Notes: generated from the letters alone by a model not told the origin. Positions 10,164-23,700 are shown, counted from the stretch's first letter. The stretch: 64,000 nucleotides of DNA from Bretschneidera sinensis (GCA_023935145.1 CM043698.1:63110501-63174500); one strand, 5' to 3'. Numbers and translations are program-made.

Positions 10164-12334
10164 TGTAACGACCAATCTCGAGTTGGCCACTCCTGACACG
10201 GTGTTGTCACATTTTGAAAATCCCAGTACGATACATATATGCAACAATAAAAATAACACCAATAAAAAATTTTACATCAATCCTCAACCCTCAACAGGGG
10301 AAATACATCATTCTGATCTTGACTTAAACATTATATATAACGTAAAATGCATGAATATTTACACATAAATTTTTATTTTCTTTTCTCATTAGTCTGAGGA
10401 TGTGGACACGTACGTAGCTTACAGATAATGATTTCGTTTGAACCTCAACTCACCAAACTATTTGTCATGCCTGCTACCTGAAATCATTGTACAATGAGTT
10501 GTGAGCTTCACAAGCTCAATGAATTAAATTTACTAGAAGTACTCAATTTGCATAATTGGTCTTTCAATATTTAATCAATTATATCTCACATAACTTGATA
10601 ATAGCATCCTACTATCACTACACATATCATAAGTTTCATTCTCTACCAATCTCTTCTTCTTATATATTGGTTCACCTTAAGACCATCAATTATCTCATTA
10701 TTACCTCATAATGAGGTTCACAGCATAAAGTCTATCATTTAGATGGTTCTTATCATATCATACTTCTAGGTTTCTTTCTCATCATAACTGTCTCTCTGTG
10801 AGACTCATCCATCTATAAATAAATTCACAATAACACACAACACATCAACATTTCAGTAATGCAAATCAATATTTAAAACAAATGCAATGTATGAATTATT
10901 ATTAGGGAACGTCTTCCCACATGTTGACATGTTTTTATCTTAGATTGGCCCCCTCCTGGTTTTTTTATTTCTAGCATATATTGACTGTCACGGTATTTAT
11001 TTCCAGCATATATCGGTTGTCACGGTTTTCATTTATTTCCAGCATATACCGACTGTCACGGTTTTCCTTTATTTTCAGCATATACCGGCTATAACGGTTT
11101 TTCAATTAGACCGACCCCCTCCCAGTTCTTTTATTTATTGCATATGTATATGAACAATGATATGAGATATGCATGTGAACAATCACATAAAAACAAACAT
11201 GAATTTAAATATTTAAATTGGCTATCATGATTATTCTCAAATTATTATTAAAAAATATTCCACTAAATTTCTCTCATCATAAATCACATCAAATCATCCA
11301 TCATAACTTATCAAGATCTACTAAATTTCATCTCCTCATAATTCGTATCAAAACATCAACCATATCTCATCAAGAATTTCACTTATCGCTTTTGTTATTA
11401 AATCAACTTATTATTCCAAAAATATTATTTCTCACATAATAATTTTCTACATGTCCAAAATTCCTATCATACCTATCAATCAATTTTTCATCTACCACCA
11501 AAGCCTAAGCTAATAATTTATTTTAATATTATCACTAGATATTTCATTTTTTTTTTATCTAGATTACTTAAAGTAAATCTAACTCACCACGTAGCACTTA
11601 GAGCTACTTGTGGATTACCTCCTTGCTTTTCCTGCTCTTCTCATAAATTTTCCCCGGTTGCTGACCATCAACACTTGATATAATATTTATATTAAAAATT
11701 CTAATTATTTCTTCAATTCTTCCATAATTTACACCTTTTGAAAATTCCCACTTTGAATTCCGAAAAATTTCATGTATGCTAAATTTCAAAAATAAACATC
11801 ACATTATTACCTTCTATTCTTCTTAGAGCTCCCCGTAGTTCTCTATAAAATTCTCCCGTAAATCTCTTCAAAATTTTGCCCTTTCAACCTTTCTTTCGAT
11901 CCCCAAGTGTTTAGAGAAAATAAGTAGTTTGAATTGAGGAAAGGAGAAACCAAAGATTTGCTAAGAAAGTTTAAAATAAAGCAAAATCATATATATATAT
12001 ATATATAGTAAAAAAAATTCAATTCAACAGCCCTATTTTTTTTTTTTTTTTGCTACTTCAGCGGCTTCCCCCAAAATGCTCCATGAAATATGCATGTGTC
12101 CTACTAGCACATTTCTTCTTCCTTTGGCTGCCACGTTTTTTTGTGTGCTGTGTATTTTTTTTTTAAAGAAAAACATAACTTTTTTTTCTTTTCTTCTTTT
12201 CAAACTGTATGCGTTCACTTTTTTTTAAGAATTATTTTATTAAATATTAAACACTTCGCATAAATATTATTTTAATTTCATGTCATATTATTAAATTACT
12301 TTTTTACTCTTACTTTACAATTACGGGTATTACA
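10164..12334 (-). mobile_element. Solo gypsy LTR inserted in the LINE, 2.17 kb
   Basis: Read on the reverse strand it begins TGTAATACCCGT (12334) and ends CGTTACA (10164). It matches both LTRs of the gypsy element at 49740-58896 and the split LTR at 13191-27166. It carries no internal region and is flanked by AATAA (10159-10163) and AATAG (12335-12339), a 5-bp duplication with one change. Removing it rejoins the LINE frame. It therefore arose by LTR-LTR recombination after insertion. Confidence 0.88.
10975..11105. repeat. About 43-bp tandem repeats inside the solo LTR
   Basis: The motif AGCATATACCGACTGTCACG, with small changes, recurs four times separated by TTTTC-ATTTATT spacers. The same array is present in the other LTRs of the family with different copy number (50466-50580, 57285-57390, and one unit near 26300-26335). 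Confidence 0.8.
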
Positions 12335-13190
12335 AATAGAGAGTTTCAAAATCTCCCTCGCTTCATGCAGAAGGAAAATAGATCGCACTAAACCCTCATT
12401 CCACCATCCCTGGTTAGGATCAATCAAGTTATCAATTATATCAAACTCATTCAAAACTAGCCTAGGAGACACCATAGAAAAAGTTGATGGTATAGGAAAC
12501 CATTTGTCCTTCCAAATACACACCAACTGACCATTACCCAATCTCCAACGGACCCTTGAATTGAGAACCACTCGAGCCTCCCAAATATTACGCCATGTAA
12601 ACGATGGCGAGTGACCCGTTTTGGAATCTAAGAAAGAGCCATCCCGAAATTACCGAGCTCTTAAAACCTTGTAAAGAAGAGAGTTAGTTTCATGCAAAGG
12701 TCGCTAACCCTGCTTTCATTGCAAGGTTGAAACAATGCATGCCACGAAAACCTAACCCCCCAAATCATCCCACCTAATCCAATAAATTTTTGATTCGTCA
12801 CCCTTGTGACCCCACTAGAACCGGTGCATCAACTTGTGCAACTCATCACACAAAGACAAATGGAGCCTAAAGCAACTAGACAAAATTTCTCCTTCTACCC
12901 CTTAATCTTTTTCCAAACCCTCTCAGAAAACACCTAAAAAAACTGCCTTTTTAACCAACCAATCAAAGAAGGAAGCCCCATTTCTCATTTAACTGGGTAT
13001 TTCGAACCCCTAAGATATCCTTAACACTAGCCTAGGTATCAATGCTAACAATTTTGCCAAAAAATATCGAGGACTTATTAACATTTATCTTTTTCCTCAA
13101 AGCCCCTTCATAAGAAATTAGAACTTCTAAAATAGATGAGGCCTCATCATTAGAAAGCAAATAGTAAATGAGAAACATTTGGAGATACTA
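12335..13190 (-). pseudogene. LINE ORF2 fragment: reverse transcriptase C-terminal part
   Basis: Upstream (5') piece of the split LINE, reverse strand. Just before the solo LTR it reads VRWRLGNGQLVCIWKDKW and ends in a segment with HEAREILKLSI. Nearer 13190 it shows remains of the RT palm: SHLLFA in one frame and, after a frameshift that destroys the catalytic Asp-Asp box, KINVNKSSIFFGK in another. Many stops lie between. It is cut at 13190 by the second solo LTR; I do not recognise LINE sequence on the far side (after 27166). Confidence 0.8.
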
Positions 13191-13445
13191 TGTAATACTC
13201 GTATTCGTAAAGTAAGAGTAAAAAAGTAATTTAATAAATATGACATGGAATTAAAATAATATATATACGTGAAAGAATTATTATTGAATAAAATAATTCT
13301 CTTGAAAGAAAAAAAACTAGACGCATGGTGGTGTAGTTACAAAAAAAAAGACGAAGATAAAGAAAAAAAATGGGACATGCTCAGGGTGGGCAAGAAGAAA
13401 AAAAAGAAAGAAAAAAAAAGAAAAGACAAAAATAATACATGTAAA

Positions 13446-13928
13446 TGTCACGGGCTGCAAGCTTAAGTTGCTAACCGTGCGGCCTTAGGCTCGGAAACAC
13501 CTCCGTGGGAATGCCTAAGTCAGCCTTCCTCTTGACTACTTAAGAGCACCACCCTCGAAGCTAGACCCGCTCAAAAAAAATAGCCAACACTAGAGAGAAA
13601 ATATGAGAACAAAGCTTGAGAGCTTGCTATTGCTTGAATGAAAGAATGAGTGAATTACAAGTGAGGAGGAAGCCCCTTTATATAGGGAGAGCTCCCTTAC
13701 ACCCATGACTATCATCTTGCCATGTGTCACAATCCTATGCAATTCTAAGTGTACTACAAGTGTAGTATAAGTGTACTACAAGTGTACAAGGTACTACTAT
13801 ATAATTCATGTGCATTAGAATGTTGTACAGTACTACCATGTAGTGCATGTGCAATAGAAGGCTGTATATCATAATCAAAGGGGCACTAGGAAACCCTCGA
13901 ACACGCGGTTCTTATGCGGGTCATGACA
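13446..13928 (-). repeat. 3' LTR of chromodomain gypsy, 483 bp
   Basis: Plus strand begins TGTCACGGGC and ends GTCATGACA; the reverse-strand reading starts TGTCATGACC. Closely matches 24845-25326. A polypurine tract (reverse-strand GTGGGGGAGAA) adjoins it at 13929-13940. Confidence 0.92.
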
Positions 13929-13939
13929 TTCTCCCCCAC

Positions 13940-14407
13940 TCAATCTGGCGACGTCATCGTCGCACTCTCGGCCTGAAACTGGTTGATCATCGTCTGGAAT
14001 TGCCACAAGGCCTCGGCTGGTTCCCAACTAGTCTCACTGTCAGGTTGTCCCTTCCATCGTATCAAGTACTCATGCCTCGGTTTATAGTACTTTCGTCTCA
14101 AGACTCGATCAGCCAGTATGCTCTTAATGTCTCTGTCATATGAGGCCCTAACTCCCATAGGGGCTCGTTGTGACTCACCTCGATCTGGATCATCTTGGTC
14201 TTCATGGAATGGTTTCAACATACTCACATGGAAGACCAGGTGCACCTTGAGCTTGGATGGTAGCTCAAGTTTGTAAGCCACATTGCCTACTCTCCAAAGA
14301 ACTCTGAAAGGCCCTTCATATCTGCGCACCAATGCTTTGTGGAGCCCCTTGGTGCGAAGTACCAAATGTAGCTTCACAAGAACATAATCTCCCACTTGGT
14401 ACTGCAC
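13940..14407 (-). pseudogene. Integrase C-terminus plus chromodomain
   Basis: Open frame of 155 residues. The first part is the GPY/F-type integrase tail (YEGPFRVLWRVGNVAYKLELP, here ALVRRYEGPF...). The end is a chromodomain with the aromatic-rich core EYLIRWKGQPDSETSWEP, followed by an alpha-helical tail. Chromodomains of this type direct integration to particular chromatin in chromoviruses (family knowledge). A TAG just upstream, near 14431, separates it from the rest of integrase. Confidence 0.9.
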
Positions 14408-14428
14408 ATCCCGTCTCTTACGATCAGC

Positions 14429-15653
14429 CTACTTCTTGGAACGCTTGGCTGCCTTGTGTAGGCAAACTCGAGCCAAGTCAGTTTGCTCTTGCCATGCCTT
14501 GGCAAACTTATAAGCTGCTGGAGTTGACCCCGTGTAACCCACAGCAATAGTACTCGGAGTGTGAGGCTGCCGTCCCAACACAATCTCGAAGGCACTTTGG
14601 TTGGTGGCCTCACTCCTTTGTAAATTATAAGAAAACTGAGCCACATCTAGTACCTTTGGCCAATCTCATTGTAAGGCACTCACATAGTGTCGGAGATATG
14701 TCTCCAACAAAGCATTCACCCGCTCAGTCTGTCCATCGGTTTGGGGGTGCATAATAGTGGAGAAGTTTAGATCCGATCTAAGCAATTTGAACAATTCTGT
14801 CCAAAATCGTCCCGTGAACCATCCATCCCGATCACTAACAATGGACTGTGGTATACCCCAGTTCTTCACCACATACTTGAGAAACAACTGGGCTGCCTCC
14901 TCTGCTGGACATTCTTTGGTAGCCAGAATGAAAGTCTCATACTTTGAAAACCGATCCACCACCATCATGATGCTCCCCCTCATTTTTGGGTAGCCTCACA
15001 ATGAAATCCATGGAGATACTCTCCCATGGACGCTCCGGAATTGGCAATGGTTCTAAGAGGCCTCCAAGTGATTTTTGCTCTACTTTGTCTTGTTGGCACA
15101 CAAGACAAGTCTTCACATAGACCTCAATGTCGTCCCTCAAGTGTGGCCAGTAGTAACGTTCCTCCACAAGCGCTAGGGTACGGTGGACACCTGGGTGACC
15201 AACCCACTTGGAATCGTGGCACTCTTGCATTACCTCCTTCTGTAATTTCCCATGAAGCGGCACATATAACCGATTCCTCTTGGTATAGAGCAAGTCTCCC
15301 TCGAGCCAGAACCTCCGGGTCTTCCCCTTTATGGCATACTCCATTAAGGACTTGGCGGTCAGATCATGGGACAATCCCTCCTTAATGCGATCCACTAAGG
15401 AACCCTGTGGTCGGCTAATGGCAGCAAACTCTACTTTTCGGCTTAGTGCATCTGCTACTGTGTTGGCCTTTCCTGGCTTGTACTCCAACACAAAGTCAAA
15501 CTCGGTAAGGAAGTCTTGCCATCGGGCTTGCTTGGGAGAGAGCTTCTTTTGAGTTTGAAAGTAGCTTGTGGCCACATTGTCGGTCTTCACCACAAACTTA
15601 GACCCCAAAAGATAGTGCCTCCATGTGCGCAAGCAATGGACCACGGTTGTCAT
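14429..15653 (-). pseudogene. RNase H end and integrase of chromodomain gypsy
   Basis: From high to low coordinates: RNase H carboxyl end (KFVVKTDNVATSYF ... PGKANTVADALSRK), the HHCC zinc domain of integrase (H-H...CLVCQQDK, about 15090-15200), and the core (SMDFIVRLPKNEG, then VVDRFSKY and VSDRDGWFTGRFW, with the Glu region TDGQTERVNALLE). A one-base frameshift lies at about 14940-14985 between LPKNEG and VVDRFSKY. A TGA near 14664 and a TAG near 14431 break the frame further. Confidence 0.88.
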
Positions 15654-16862
15654 CTCCTTCTCTTGAACTGTGTATCATCGCTCGGTCTAGTTGAGCTTTC
15701 GGTTCTCAAAAGCGATCGGATGACCATCTTGCATCAGGACTTCTCCAATAGCGAAGTCAGATGCATCTGTGTTGACCTCATAAGACTTTGTGTGATTCGG
15801 TAGGGCAAGGACTGGCTCTTCTGTGATTGCTCGTTTTAGCTGCTCAAAGGCCCCTTGACATACTGAACTCCATTCCCACACTCTCCCCTTCTTGAGCATA
15901 TCAGTCAAAGGTGTGGTGATGGTTGAGTAGCCTCTGATGAAGCGCCGATTATAGTTCACCAACTCAAAGAACGATCTTAGCTCGGTAACCTTGGTTGGTG
16001 GCCTCCAATCAACGATAGCTTGAATCTTGCCTCCATCCATCCAAATCTTTCCTCCGCCTACTATGTGGCTAAGGAATGGTACCTCATGTTGGGCGAATGA
16101 GCACTTCTCTTTCTTCACATAGAGATTATTCTCTCTCAGAATTTGGAATATCTGTCTCAAGTGTCCCATATGCTCCTCTAGAGATCGACTATATATAACA
16201 ATATTGTCAAGGTAAACAACCACAAAGCAATCTAGAAAGGGTTGGAGTACCTTGTTCATTAGAGTACAAAAAGTTGTTGGAGCATTTGTGAGTCTGAAAG
16301 GCATCACAAGAAACTCGTAAGAACCATAACGAGTGACACACGCTGTCTTTGGCTCATCCCCCTCTGCTATCCGGACTTGGTAGTACCCCGATCTCAAATC
16401 TAGCTTGGTAAACCATTTGGCATCGCCAAGTTGATCAAACAAGTCTGCAATGAGTGGGATGGGGTACTTGTTCTTCACTGTGAGCTTGTTGAGGGCTCTA
16501 TAATCGATGCACATCCTCATCAACCCATCGTGCTTCCGTTGGAACAAAACAGGTGCACTGTAGGGTGCCTTGGAAGGTCACACGAATCTCGCATCAACCA
16601 ACTCCTTAAGTTGTCTCTTCAATTCTTCAAGCTCGGGAGGCGACATTCGGTATGGAGCCTTGGCTGATGGTTGGGCGGTAGACACCAACTCGATCTTATG
16701 ATCCACCTCTATCTTAGGTGGGAGTTTCTTGCGCAACTCCGGGGGCATCACATCAACAAATGACTCTAACAGCTCAAGCACCTTTAGAGGAGTCTCTTCC
16801 TTGGACTCTAGGACCTCCTCCAGTTTCAAGGTGGCCAAGTAGGTGACTTCATCCCTTCTCAC
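15654..16862 (-). pseudogene. Reverse transcriptase of chromodomain gypsy
   Basis: Contains the linker IEVDHKIELV, PYRMSPPELEELK, then CIDYRALNKLTVKNKYPIP, FTKLDLRSGYYQVRI, and the RNase H start YEVNTDASDFAIG. The catalytic box reads VVVYLDNIVIYS (near 16190-16210); families have Asp at the Asn position, so polymerase activity should be lost. A TGA at about 16578 replaces an Arg codon, and stops at about 15675-15690 interrupt the RT/RNase H junction. Confidence 0.9.
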
Positions 16863-16901
16863 CCCCTTGGCTAGTTGGATTACCGATAGAACTCGGCTAC
16901 C

Positions 16902-17258
16902 TTAGCCAGAGTCTCGTCTTACCGGCATGAGACATTGGCATCGAAAATTAAGGATGCATAAACAATTGGCAAATGGAACTAGCAAGTCATTAATTCGATC
17001 CAAGAAATGTAACCCAATTACAAAATCATAATCATCAAGGGACATTACCTCAAGAGTCTCCTTGCCCTTCCAGTTTCCAAGTTGTAGCTCCACCCCTTGT
17101 GCTACACCTATTATCGGGACTTCCTTGGAGTTGACCGTCTTTATCCATCCGTTGCCTTTCTCCATTTTGAGATGTAATCTCTTTGACAGTTCCTCAGACA
17201 CAAAGAGATCAGAAGCTTTGGTGTCTACAAGAGCACTAACTCTGGTGCCAGCCACCAC
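16902..17258 (-). pseudogene. Retropepsin-like protease of chromodomain gypsy
   Basis: One 118-residue frame with SALVDTKASDLFVSEELSKR and a second hydrophobic strand MSLDDYDFVIGLHFLD. The active-site triplet is Asp-Thr-Lys; retropepsins need Asp-Thr/Ser-Gly, so the enzyme should be inactive. It sits between Gag and RT, as expected. Confidence 0.85.
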
Positions 17259-17379
17259 AATGTCTGTAAATATAAGCCCCTTCTACTTGCCAAACCTTTT
17301 GGCTTTGATTGAGTTGAGCAAGATAGAACCAAGCTTGAGGGTGTCTCTCTCTGTTTCCCCCTCTTATCTGGCAATGGCA

Positions 17380-17816
17380 GTAATCTTGGTTCGTTTCGGG
17401 CAATCTCGCACCCGATGAGGACTTTCACACAAGAAGCATGCTAATGGCTCCTTCTTTCTATCCCCTTCTTTGGCATACTTCCACTTTTGGATGGGTGGTT
17501 TCCCCATACCACCCTTCTGATGCTTGTCTCTGTCTCCCCCACCTTTGCCCTTGTTCTTGGAGGAGTCAAATCTCTCTTGTTTGAACTCCACCAAAGATTC
17601 TGCCACGGACATGGCTCGGGTGAGGTCTTGGACATCCCTTCTCTGCAACTCTTGCTTGGCCCATGGTTTGAGGCCATCCATGAAGGAGAAAAGAGCCTCC
17701 CTCTCTCCAAGATCAGAGATTTGGAGCATGAGTTCTGAAAACTCTCGCACATACTCTTGTACTTCCCCACGTTGGGTGAGCCTTCGCAGTTTGGCTCGTG
17801 CCTCATCTTCCGCATA
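17380..17816 (-). pseudogene. gag 3' part of chromodomain gypsy
   Basis: Capsid carboxyl part (RGEVQEYVREFSELMLQI, GLKPWAKQELQRRDVQDL), then a basic linker and one CCHC knuckle (CFLCESPHRVRDC) at about 17395-17435. The 5' part of the same gene lies beyond the hAT insertion at 24195-24816, and the frame continues across the 8-bp target duplication. Confidence 0.9.
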
Positions 17817-17824
17817 CTCGGGAT
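17817..17824. repeat. hAT target-site duplication, left copy
   Basis: CTCGGGAT; the right copy at 24187-24194 is CTCGTGAT. Eight bases with one change, the length typical of hAT insertions. Confidence 0.85.
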
Positions 17825-17849
17825 TAGGGGTGGCAATTCGGTTTGATGG

Positions 17850-18060
17850 GTCATGTTCGTGTCGACACGAACACGACACGATTATTAAATGGGTAACACG
17901 ACATGACACGCTTAACCTGTTTAATAAACGGATCATATTAGACCCGACACAACACGCGTAACCCGTTTAATAAACGAGTCGTGTTAGACCCGACACGACA
18001 ACACGACACGACACGATTAACCCGCCATTACACGATTAACCCTTCATGACCTGTTTATTA
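17850..18060. repeat. Left subterminal repeat cluster of hAT
   Basis: Many copies of ACACGACACGA and TAACCCG-type motifs. A mirror cluster lies at 23960-24160. Such clusters bind hAT transposase in studied elements; the binding here is inferred. Confidence 0.65.
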
Positions 18061-18544
18061 CATAAGCAAATATAAGTTATTATCTAATCATTCATAATCC
18101 AAATTTCAACATATTCATTATCCAAATATACATAAAAAAAAATAAAAAATAAAAATCAATTAATAACATAAACATTATATTGTCAACTATTATCCATATT
18201 GTTTCAACCATAATAAAAAAGAAACAATAACACCATAAGTCATCCAATTACAAGTACATAATATTATAACATTAGCCAACCAAATTAGCAACAGAACCCT
18301 TAGATGGAGGTGGAAATGATTCATTCTCATGCATATTCATATCCATTACATCAGAAGTAAGCTCCTCTATTGCTTTTGCGGCCAATTCTACAAAGAAAAA
18401 AATAAAACAAATGTTAAAACAAGCAAGCCACGAGTCTTTGCAAATCTGAATATTATATAAGGCATAAGCAAAAAAACACTCAAAGAGAAATTAGAAATAT
18501 AAATAAAGATATTAGCATGGTCAGTTCAATAATATTATTTGTGA

Positions 18545-21180
18545 TTACTTGTTACCTTGTTCTCCATACAACCAATCTCTTGTGCAAACCAAAGCTTCCA
18601 CTGTGTCAGACTTAAGCGCACTCCGATACTGATCAAACACCCTCCCACCAACACTAAAAGCACTTTCTGATGCAACAGTTGAAATAGATATGCTTAAAAC
18701 ATCACGAGCCATCACAGCAACTTCAGGATATCGAAATTTATTCGCTTTCCAATATTGCAACACATCCAGTGAAATATTGCTATTTAAAATTGGCTCATCT
18801 AAATAAAGCTCAAGCTATGATTTCTGTGGGGTAGCTTCTTGACTTCGATATGACATAAATTCCTATAAAAAATATACAAAACCAATTAGGCTGAGAATAT
18901 AGCTCAATACTGAAAAATAAAGTGGAAACAATTATCTTCACCATAGCCACTAATTTCTGAAATGCAACAAGGTCATGATTGTAAATGATGGCTTTTCTTA
19001 AGAGATATAGAACTCAAGTAATTCTACATTAGCTACTTTCGCACAACAAATCTACATGGGGTCCTTAGTTCAGCTTAAGCTTACCATATCTGAACCAAAT
19101 CTGTCTTGATCATGACCTCCCAGTGGAAGTTAACAATTCTTGAGAAATCAAGCAAACTTTTTCTACTAGGATACTTTTCACTATGCTGCTAATATGTGAG
19201 AAATAAGTCTTAAGGTATACAAAAAATACACTCTTTTTCAAATAAAAAAGCAAGAGAAAAAGGGTATTTGGGATCAGACTGACGTGCAAAAAATATAATC
19301 AGCAGAGCTGGCAGCCTCTGGTAATTTGTTTGAAGAATCATGGAATCATTTCCCAAACTCCACAGTAAACAACAAATTGCACAGAACATAATAAAATTAA
19401 TAATATTCATTGAAAGGGAAAGATTGGATAAGCTTTAACGTGGGAACGAACAACCAAATGGACAACAATTGAAAAACTACAATAATGAAACATTAAATCA
19501 CATGGACAACATGTTCAAAACATTAATTAAAGCACATAGACAGCAATATAAATCTTACAATAATAATCTAAAATCAACATACCTTTAGTATATCTCGGGT
19601 ACCTCCACAAAAAGATTTTCCAAGGTTGTGAGAAGAAGATCAATGAGGATTATGAGTTGGCTTGTTCCCTATCGAGCCCGATGAAGATTGACTTTGCAAA
19701 GGATTTTCAATATTGACATACTCATTAAAAAGTTGTATCAACTTTTCTTTCACACGTAAAGACTCATAAAACCCTTCATCACCATAGAGTTTTGAGTAGC
19801 ACCACTCAACAAAACTCAATTTGTAGCGAGGATCCAAAATAACTGCTATAGCTAATATCATGCTAAAATCATACCAATACTTCTCAAACTTTGCATACAT
19901 ATTAACTGCCATTTTTCTCAAATAGTCATCCTCACTCCCCATTATTTCAACTTCAATTTCACATGTGTCGAAAACACTGAAGGAAAATACAAATTTGCAA
20001 TTGGATACTTAGAGCCAGAAAAGATACAAGTGATTTCATAAAATAGTGATAAGAACGTACAAATCTTTCCAACCTTATCCCATTCATTCCTAGTTGGACA
20101 ATGCTTGTAATTTGAATCACTCAACTCTAGATGCATAAAAGCATGACTATAGTAAAGAGCACTATCAAGCATAATGAAGGTAGAATTCCATCTAGTTGGG
20201 ACATCTTGCCTCAAACCTCTTTTAGCATCAAGAGATCTATGTGCTACACATTCCAAAAAATTTTGTTTCCTAACTTGTGACCCTTTCACATACTTGATAC
20301 TTTCACGGATCTTTTGGATAGACTCATCTATCTCTTTTAACCCATCTTGAACAACTAAGTTTAATATGAGAGCACAACAACGAAGATGAAAAAATTCTCC
20401 ATCACACAACAAACCACCCCCCAATAACAACTGATCTTGTAAACGCTCAATAGATTTATCATTTGCAGATGCATTATCCAAAGTGATTGAAAACACTCTC
20501 TTATCTATCCCTCAATCAGTCAGAAAAGTATGGATCTTTTCAGCCAAAGATATGCCATTATGAGGAGGTGGTATAAAGCTAAAATTTAGAATCCTTTTTT
20601 GTAGGTTTCAATCTTTATCAATAAAATGAGCTGTCAAGCAAATATATCCATCTGTGGTGATGGAAGACCAACAATCAGATGTTAAACTAACCCTTCCCGG
20701 TGTTGCCTCTAACATTGCTTGTATTCTACACTTCTCCCTCTTATACATCTTAAGACAATCAGCCTTACAAGTATTCCTAGTCACAATATGCAAATCATCA
20801 TGCAAATAGAGAAAAACAGCTTTAAGTCCCACCCATTCAGTGAATTGAAAAGGTAATTCATGCATGATAATAGCTGCTGTTAGTAACTCCCTAAACTGTT
20901 CATGATCAAATGAATCATTAGATAAAGACATGGAACCATCACAAATGTATGTTATTCCACACCTCTTGCACTTGCATCTCTTTTTCTTATCATCTCCAAG
21001 AGGAAGCATGTCAAAAAACTTCCACACTGGTGAGGTAAGTTTTCTTTTACGCTTTTCCACCTTTTTTTTAGAATCCATAGCAGCAACTACTTCCTCTAAC
21101 TCAACTACGTCATCATATTCTTCATCAAGCACATCCATGCTATCACAAGCCTCAACATTAATGTCGTCTTTATCCCCCAT
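18545..21180 (-). pseudogene. hAT transposase (BED finger, RNase H-like, dimerisation domain)
   Basis: Reverse-strand gene with a likely start ATG at 21178-21180. Order: an acidic amino end, a BED-type zinc finger (about 20930-21070, WKFFDMLPLG ... CKCKRCG), the RNase H-like core with TSDCWSSITTDG and ITLDNASAND, a DUF4413-like segment (about 19640-19942) and the hAT dimerisation domain (STVASESAFSVGGRVF, 18545-18763). A probable intron at 18863-19582 has GT/AG ends and joins two exons in frame. Disabling changes are TGA at 20608-20610 and 20512-20514 (both where the family has Trp), a frameshift near 19960, and a TAG near 18820. The usual His of the RCCAH motif is Leu here. Confidence 0.88.
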
Positions 21181-23700
21181 CGATCTACATGTAAAGCAAC
21201 ACATTAGAGATTTCAAAAACAAACGCATATAGTCAAACATAAGAAATAATTAAACCATAAAGTCAATAACAAATTACATCACATTAAAATTAAAATAATC
21301 ACAAAGTGAGTCTATTCACCATAGTCTACCCATCTAACAAAAAAGTAAGCTTGCATAAAGAAGAGACACAAAAATATGCACTTGTTTCACCTAACAGTAT
21401 GTTCTAAAAGTATAAATTATTCAAACTGTTAGAACTTTCAATTCAATTAATTCAAAGATGAAAAAAATTCTATTAAAACTACAAATGCAAATAAGAGAAA
21501 ATTCTTTGCTTGATAGGTTAACAAAGAAGAAATCAGTCAACAACACTTAACAAGCCAATCTAAATCTCTGGTTCAACATGGATCTTAGCTAGACTATTCA
21601 CATCTTTTAGGGCCCGTGATATCAGTAATAATATACATTTAACTTGTGATTTCAGCAGCTATTGTGAGGCCCACAAAAAGTTTAACACAAAAGTCTATGC
21701 ATGCTTACAACCTAATAACTATGAAACTTAACCAAACTAAGAAATCAGAAATATTAATTTCAGCAAACTTGGAAAAAGAAACTGCCTCAATTTTTTGAGT
21801 TATTATCATTAAACACTTTTACATTTTGCTTTATGTTTGAAAAGCTCCTTTACATTTTAAAAACAATCAATTTCCACATTAATTACTTTTGATAAAAATT
21901 AAAATGAACAAATATAGTCTGAAAAATGATTTCGGATCTGAGTGAATCCAGTCATCCGAACTGAGTTTCAAAACAATAATGCTAACCAGTGGTACTGTAC
22001 TGTTTTGTATTATTGCTATTTTAACTGCGAAAGTCTTTATACCATCAAAATCAGCCTCACACTTTTTGAAACTGTGAAGCTTACAGTGACTAACTAAAAC
22101 CGCAAGGGCAGACTAGCATTTAATCAGTAATACAAAGTTATATAATAAATAACTAAGTTACAATGAAGCTGCTATTTTTCTGATATTTGAGATAGATTAA
22201 AGAAAAGGCAATACAAATCCAAGCATGCATCTACCCGATAAAAGAATCGAGACTAATTAAAGAAAAGGGCAGTATGACACAGCTCTGCGTCTACCCATAA
22301 CTTCACATGCTTTTTTCCACTAATTCAGCGAGCTATAAAGGAATGACTGGATTTACTACTTCCAGATGAGCCCTCATTTTGTTGAAAAGAAATTCCATGA
22401 CACTTGAGTTCCAATTACAACTTTTCATCAGATTGTTAAACTAAATTTAGTAACAGAATCATTCACTTTTGAACTCCACCAGGCTATCAGTCATTTTCAA
22501 TAATTCGATCTGTTTCTTTCTTGTAACAGATAGGGATAGTCATTATTTACTTATTAAAAAAACATATAAGGATAGCCATCACAAGCAAAATAAGAAAATT
22601 TTCAAGAGTGATCTGCATCTTCGGATTATCCTCAAGTTTCTTGACTCAAAGAAACTTTCAGCAGAAAGGCACATCCTAACATGTGTTCTAGCAGTTATGG
22701 ATTTAATACTATGTAGCTAAATCAGATAAACTGAGCTATTTATCAGAAAACAAAACTAGAAATAAGAGTAGACAGTCAAGCTGGTAGATTCGTTAGTCAT
22801 TTTATGTTCACAAAACAAGATAAAACTGAAAAACTACCAAAAAAAGAATGTATTAAATCAATAAACAAACAATTAAAAATAAAATGGAATAATGGACAGA
22901 GAGTAATTCCATGATAAGGTAAGCCGTAAGCCCATATACAGACTAATCAATAGGAGTTGAATCACTCGATTAACAGCTACTGCATTCTTTGTAATACACA
23001 TTTGCTAGGTCAAGCCAGACGAGTAAACTTTACGCATTTCTATCAAATTCCTAATAATCAATTATCCGAAGACAAACACAGCAGTGTAGAACTTAGATAA
23101 CCACAATTAACTTACACTGGAACACAATGACATAAGTTCCTATACAAATAGTAACCATACAGTGAAAACCAACAAGAAGCTAAGATTAATGACCCTAAAC
23201 AATTTTGAATTTTAGTTTAGTAATACCAACAAAAAAATGTAAATTACGAGAATGAACTATACACAGATCGCGACATGCATTCTAGCTTCAGAAGCTGTTA
23301 CCAAATCACAGATGCAAAACTTGGCTTGGAAGGGCAAATCTTCATGGCATTCTACCATTACAAAAAATTCAAAACTTCATGGCATGCTACCAAGCACTTG
23401 CAAAAAACACAGAAAAAAAAAGCAAGCAAATGACTGAAACTTTTTCGTCAATTCTCGATTTCTCATTCACCGATTTCAGACTATAAATGATAAACTTCAA
23501 GTTAACCTCACACTTTTCTCTCTTTAAATTTTTGTTTAAGTTCCTCAAGGACAGGGACTAGAAAAGTGGGGAAATTTTGAGCTTCCCATAAATGGAAATG
23601 GACAGTAAAACTCCATCATGGGACAGCAGCAGAAAAATCATAGAAGGTGAAGCCCAGTTTAAGTAGATCGAAAACAAAAAGAAACCTTAATGGAGAGGCG
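21181..23700 (-). other. hAT 5' region, probable leader intron
   Basis: About 2.5 kb, AT-rich and without a convincing coding frame. A splice-acceptor-like TAG lies a few bases before the transposase ATG (reverse sense, about 21187). A donor-like AAGGTTTC lies near 23685, next to a GC-rich patch. I read it as a long leader intron of the transposase gene; this is inference. Confidence 0.45.

Noticed and set aside
10976..11105. Possible CRISPR-like array (repeat/spacer look)
   Set aside because: Units are nearly contiguous imperfect tandem repeats inside a plant LTR, with no distinct spacers and no cas genes.
17487..17961. Plus-strand frames of 83 and 145 residues
   Set aside because: Shadows of the chromovirus gag; no own start context or family.
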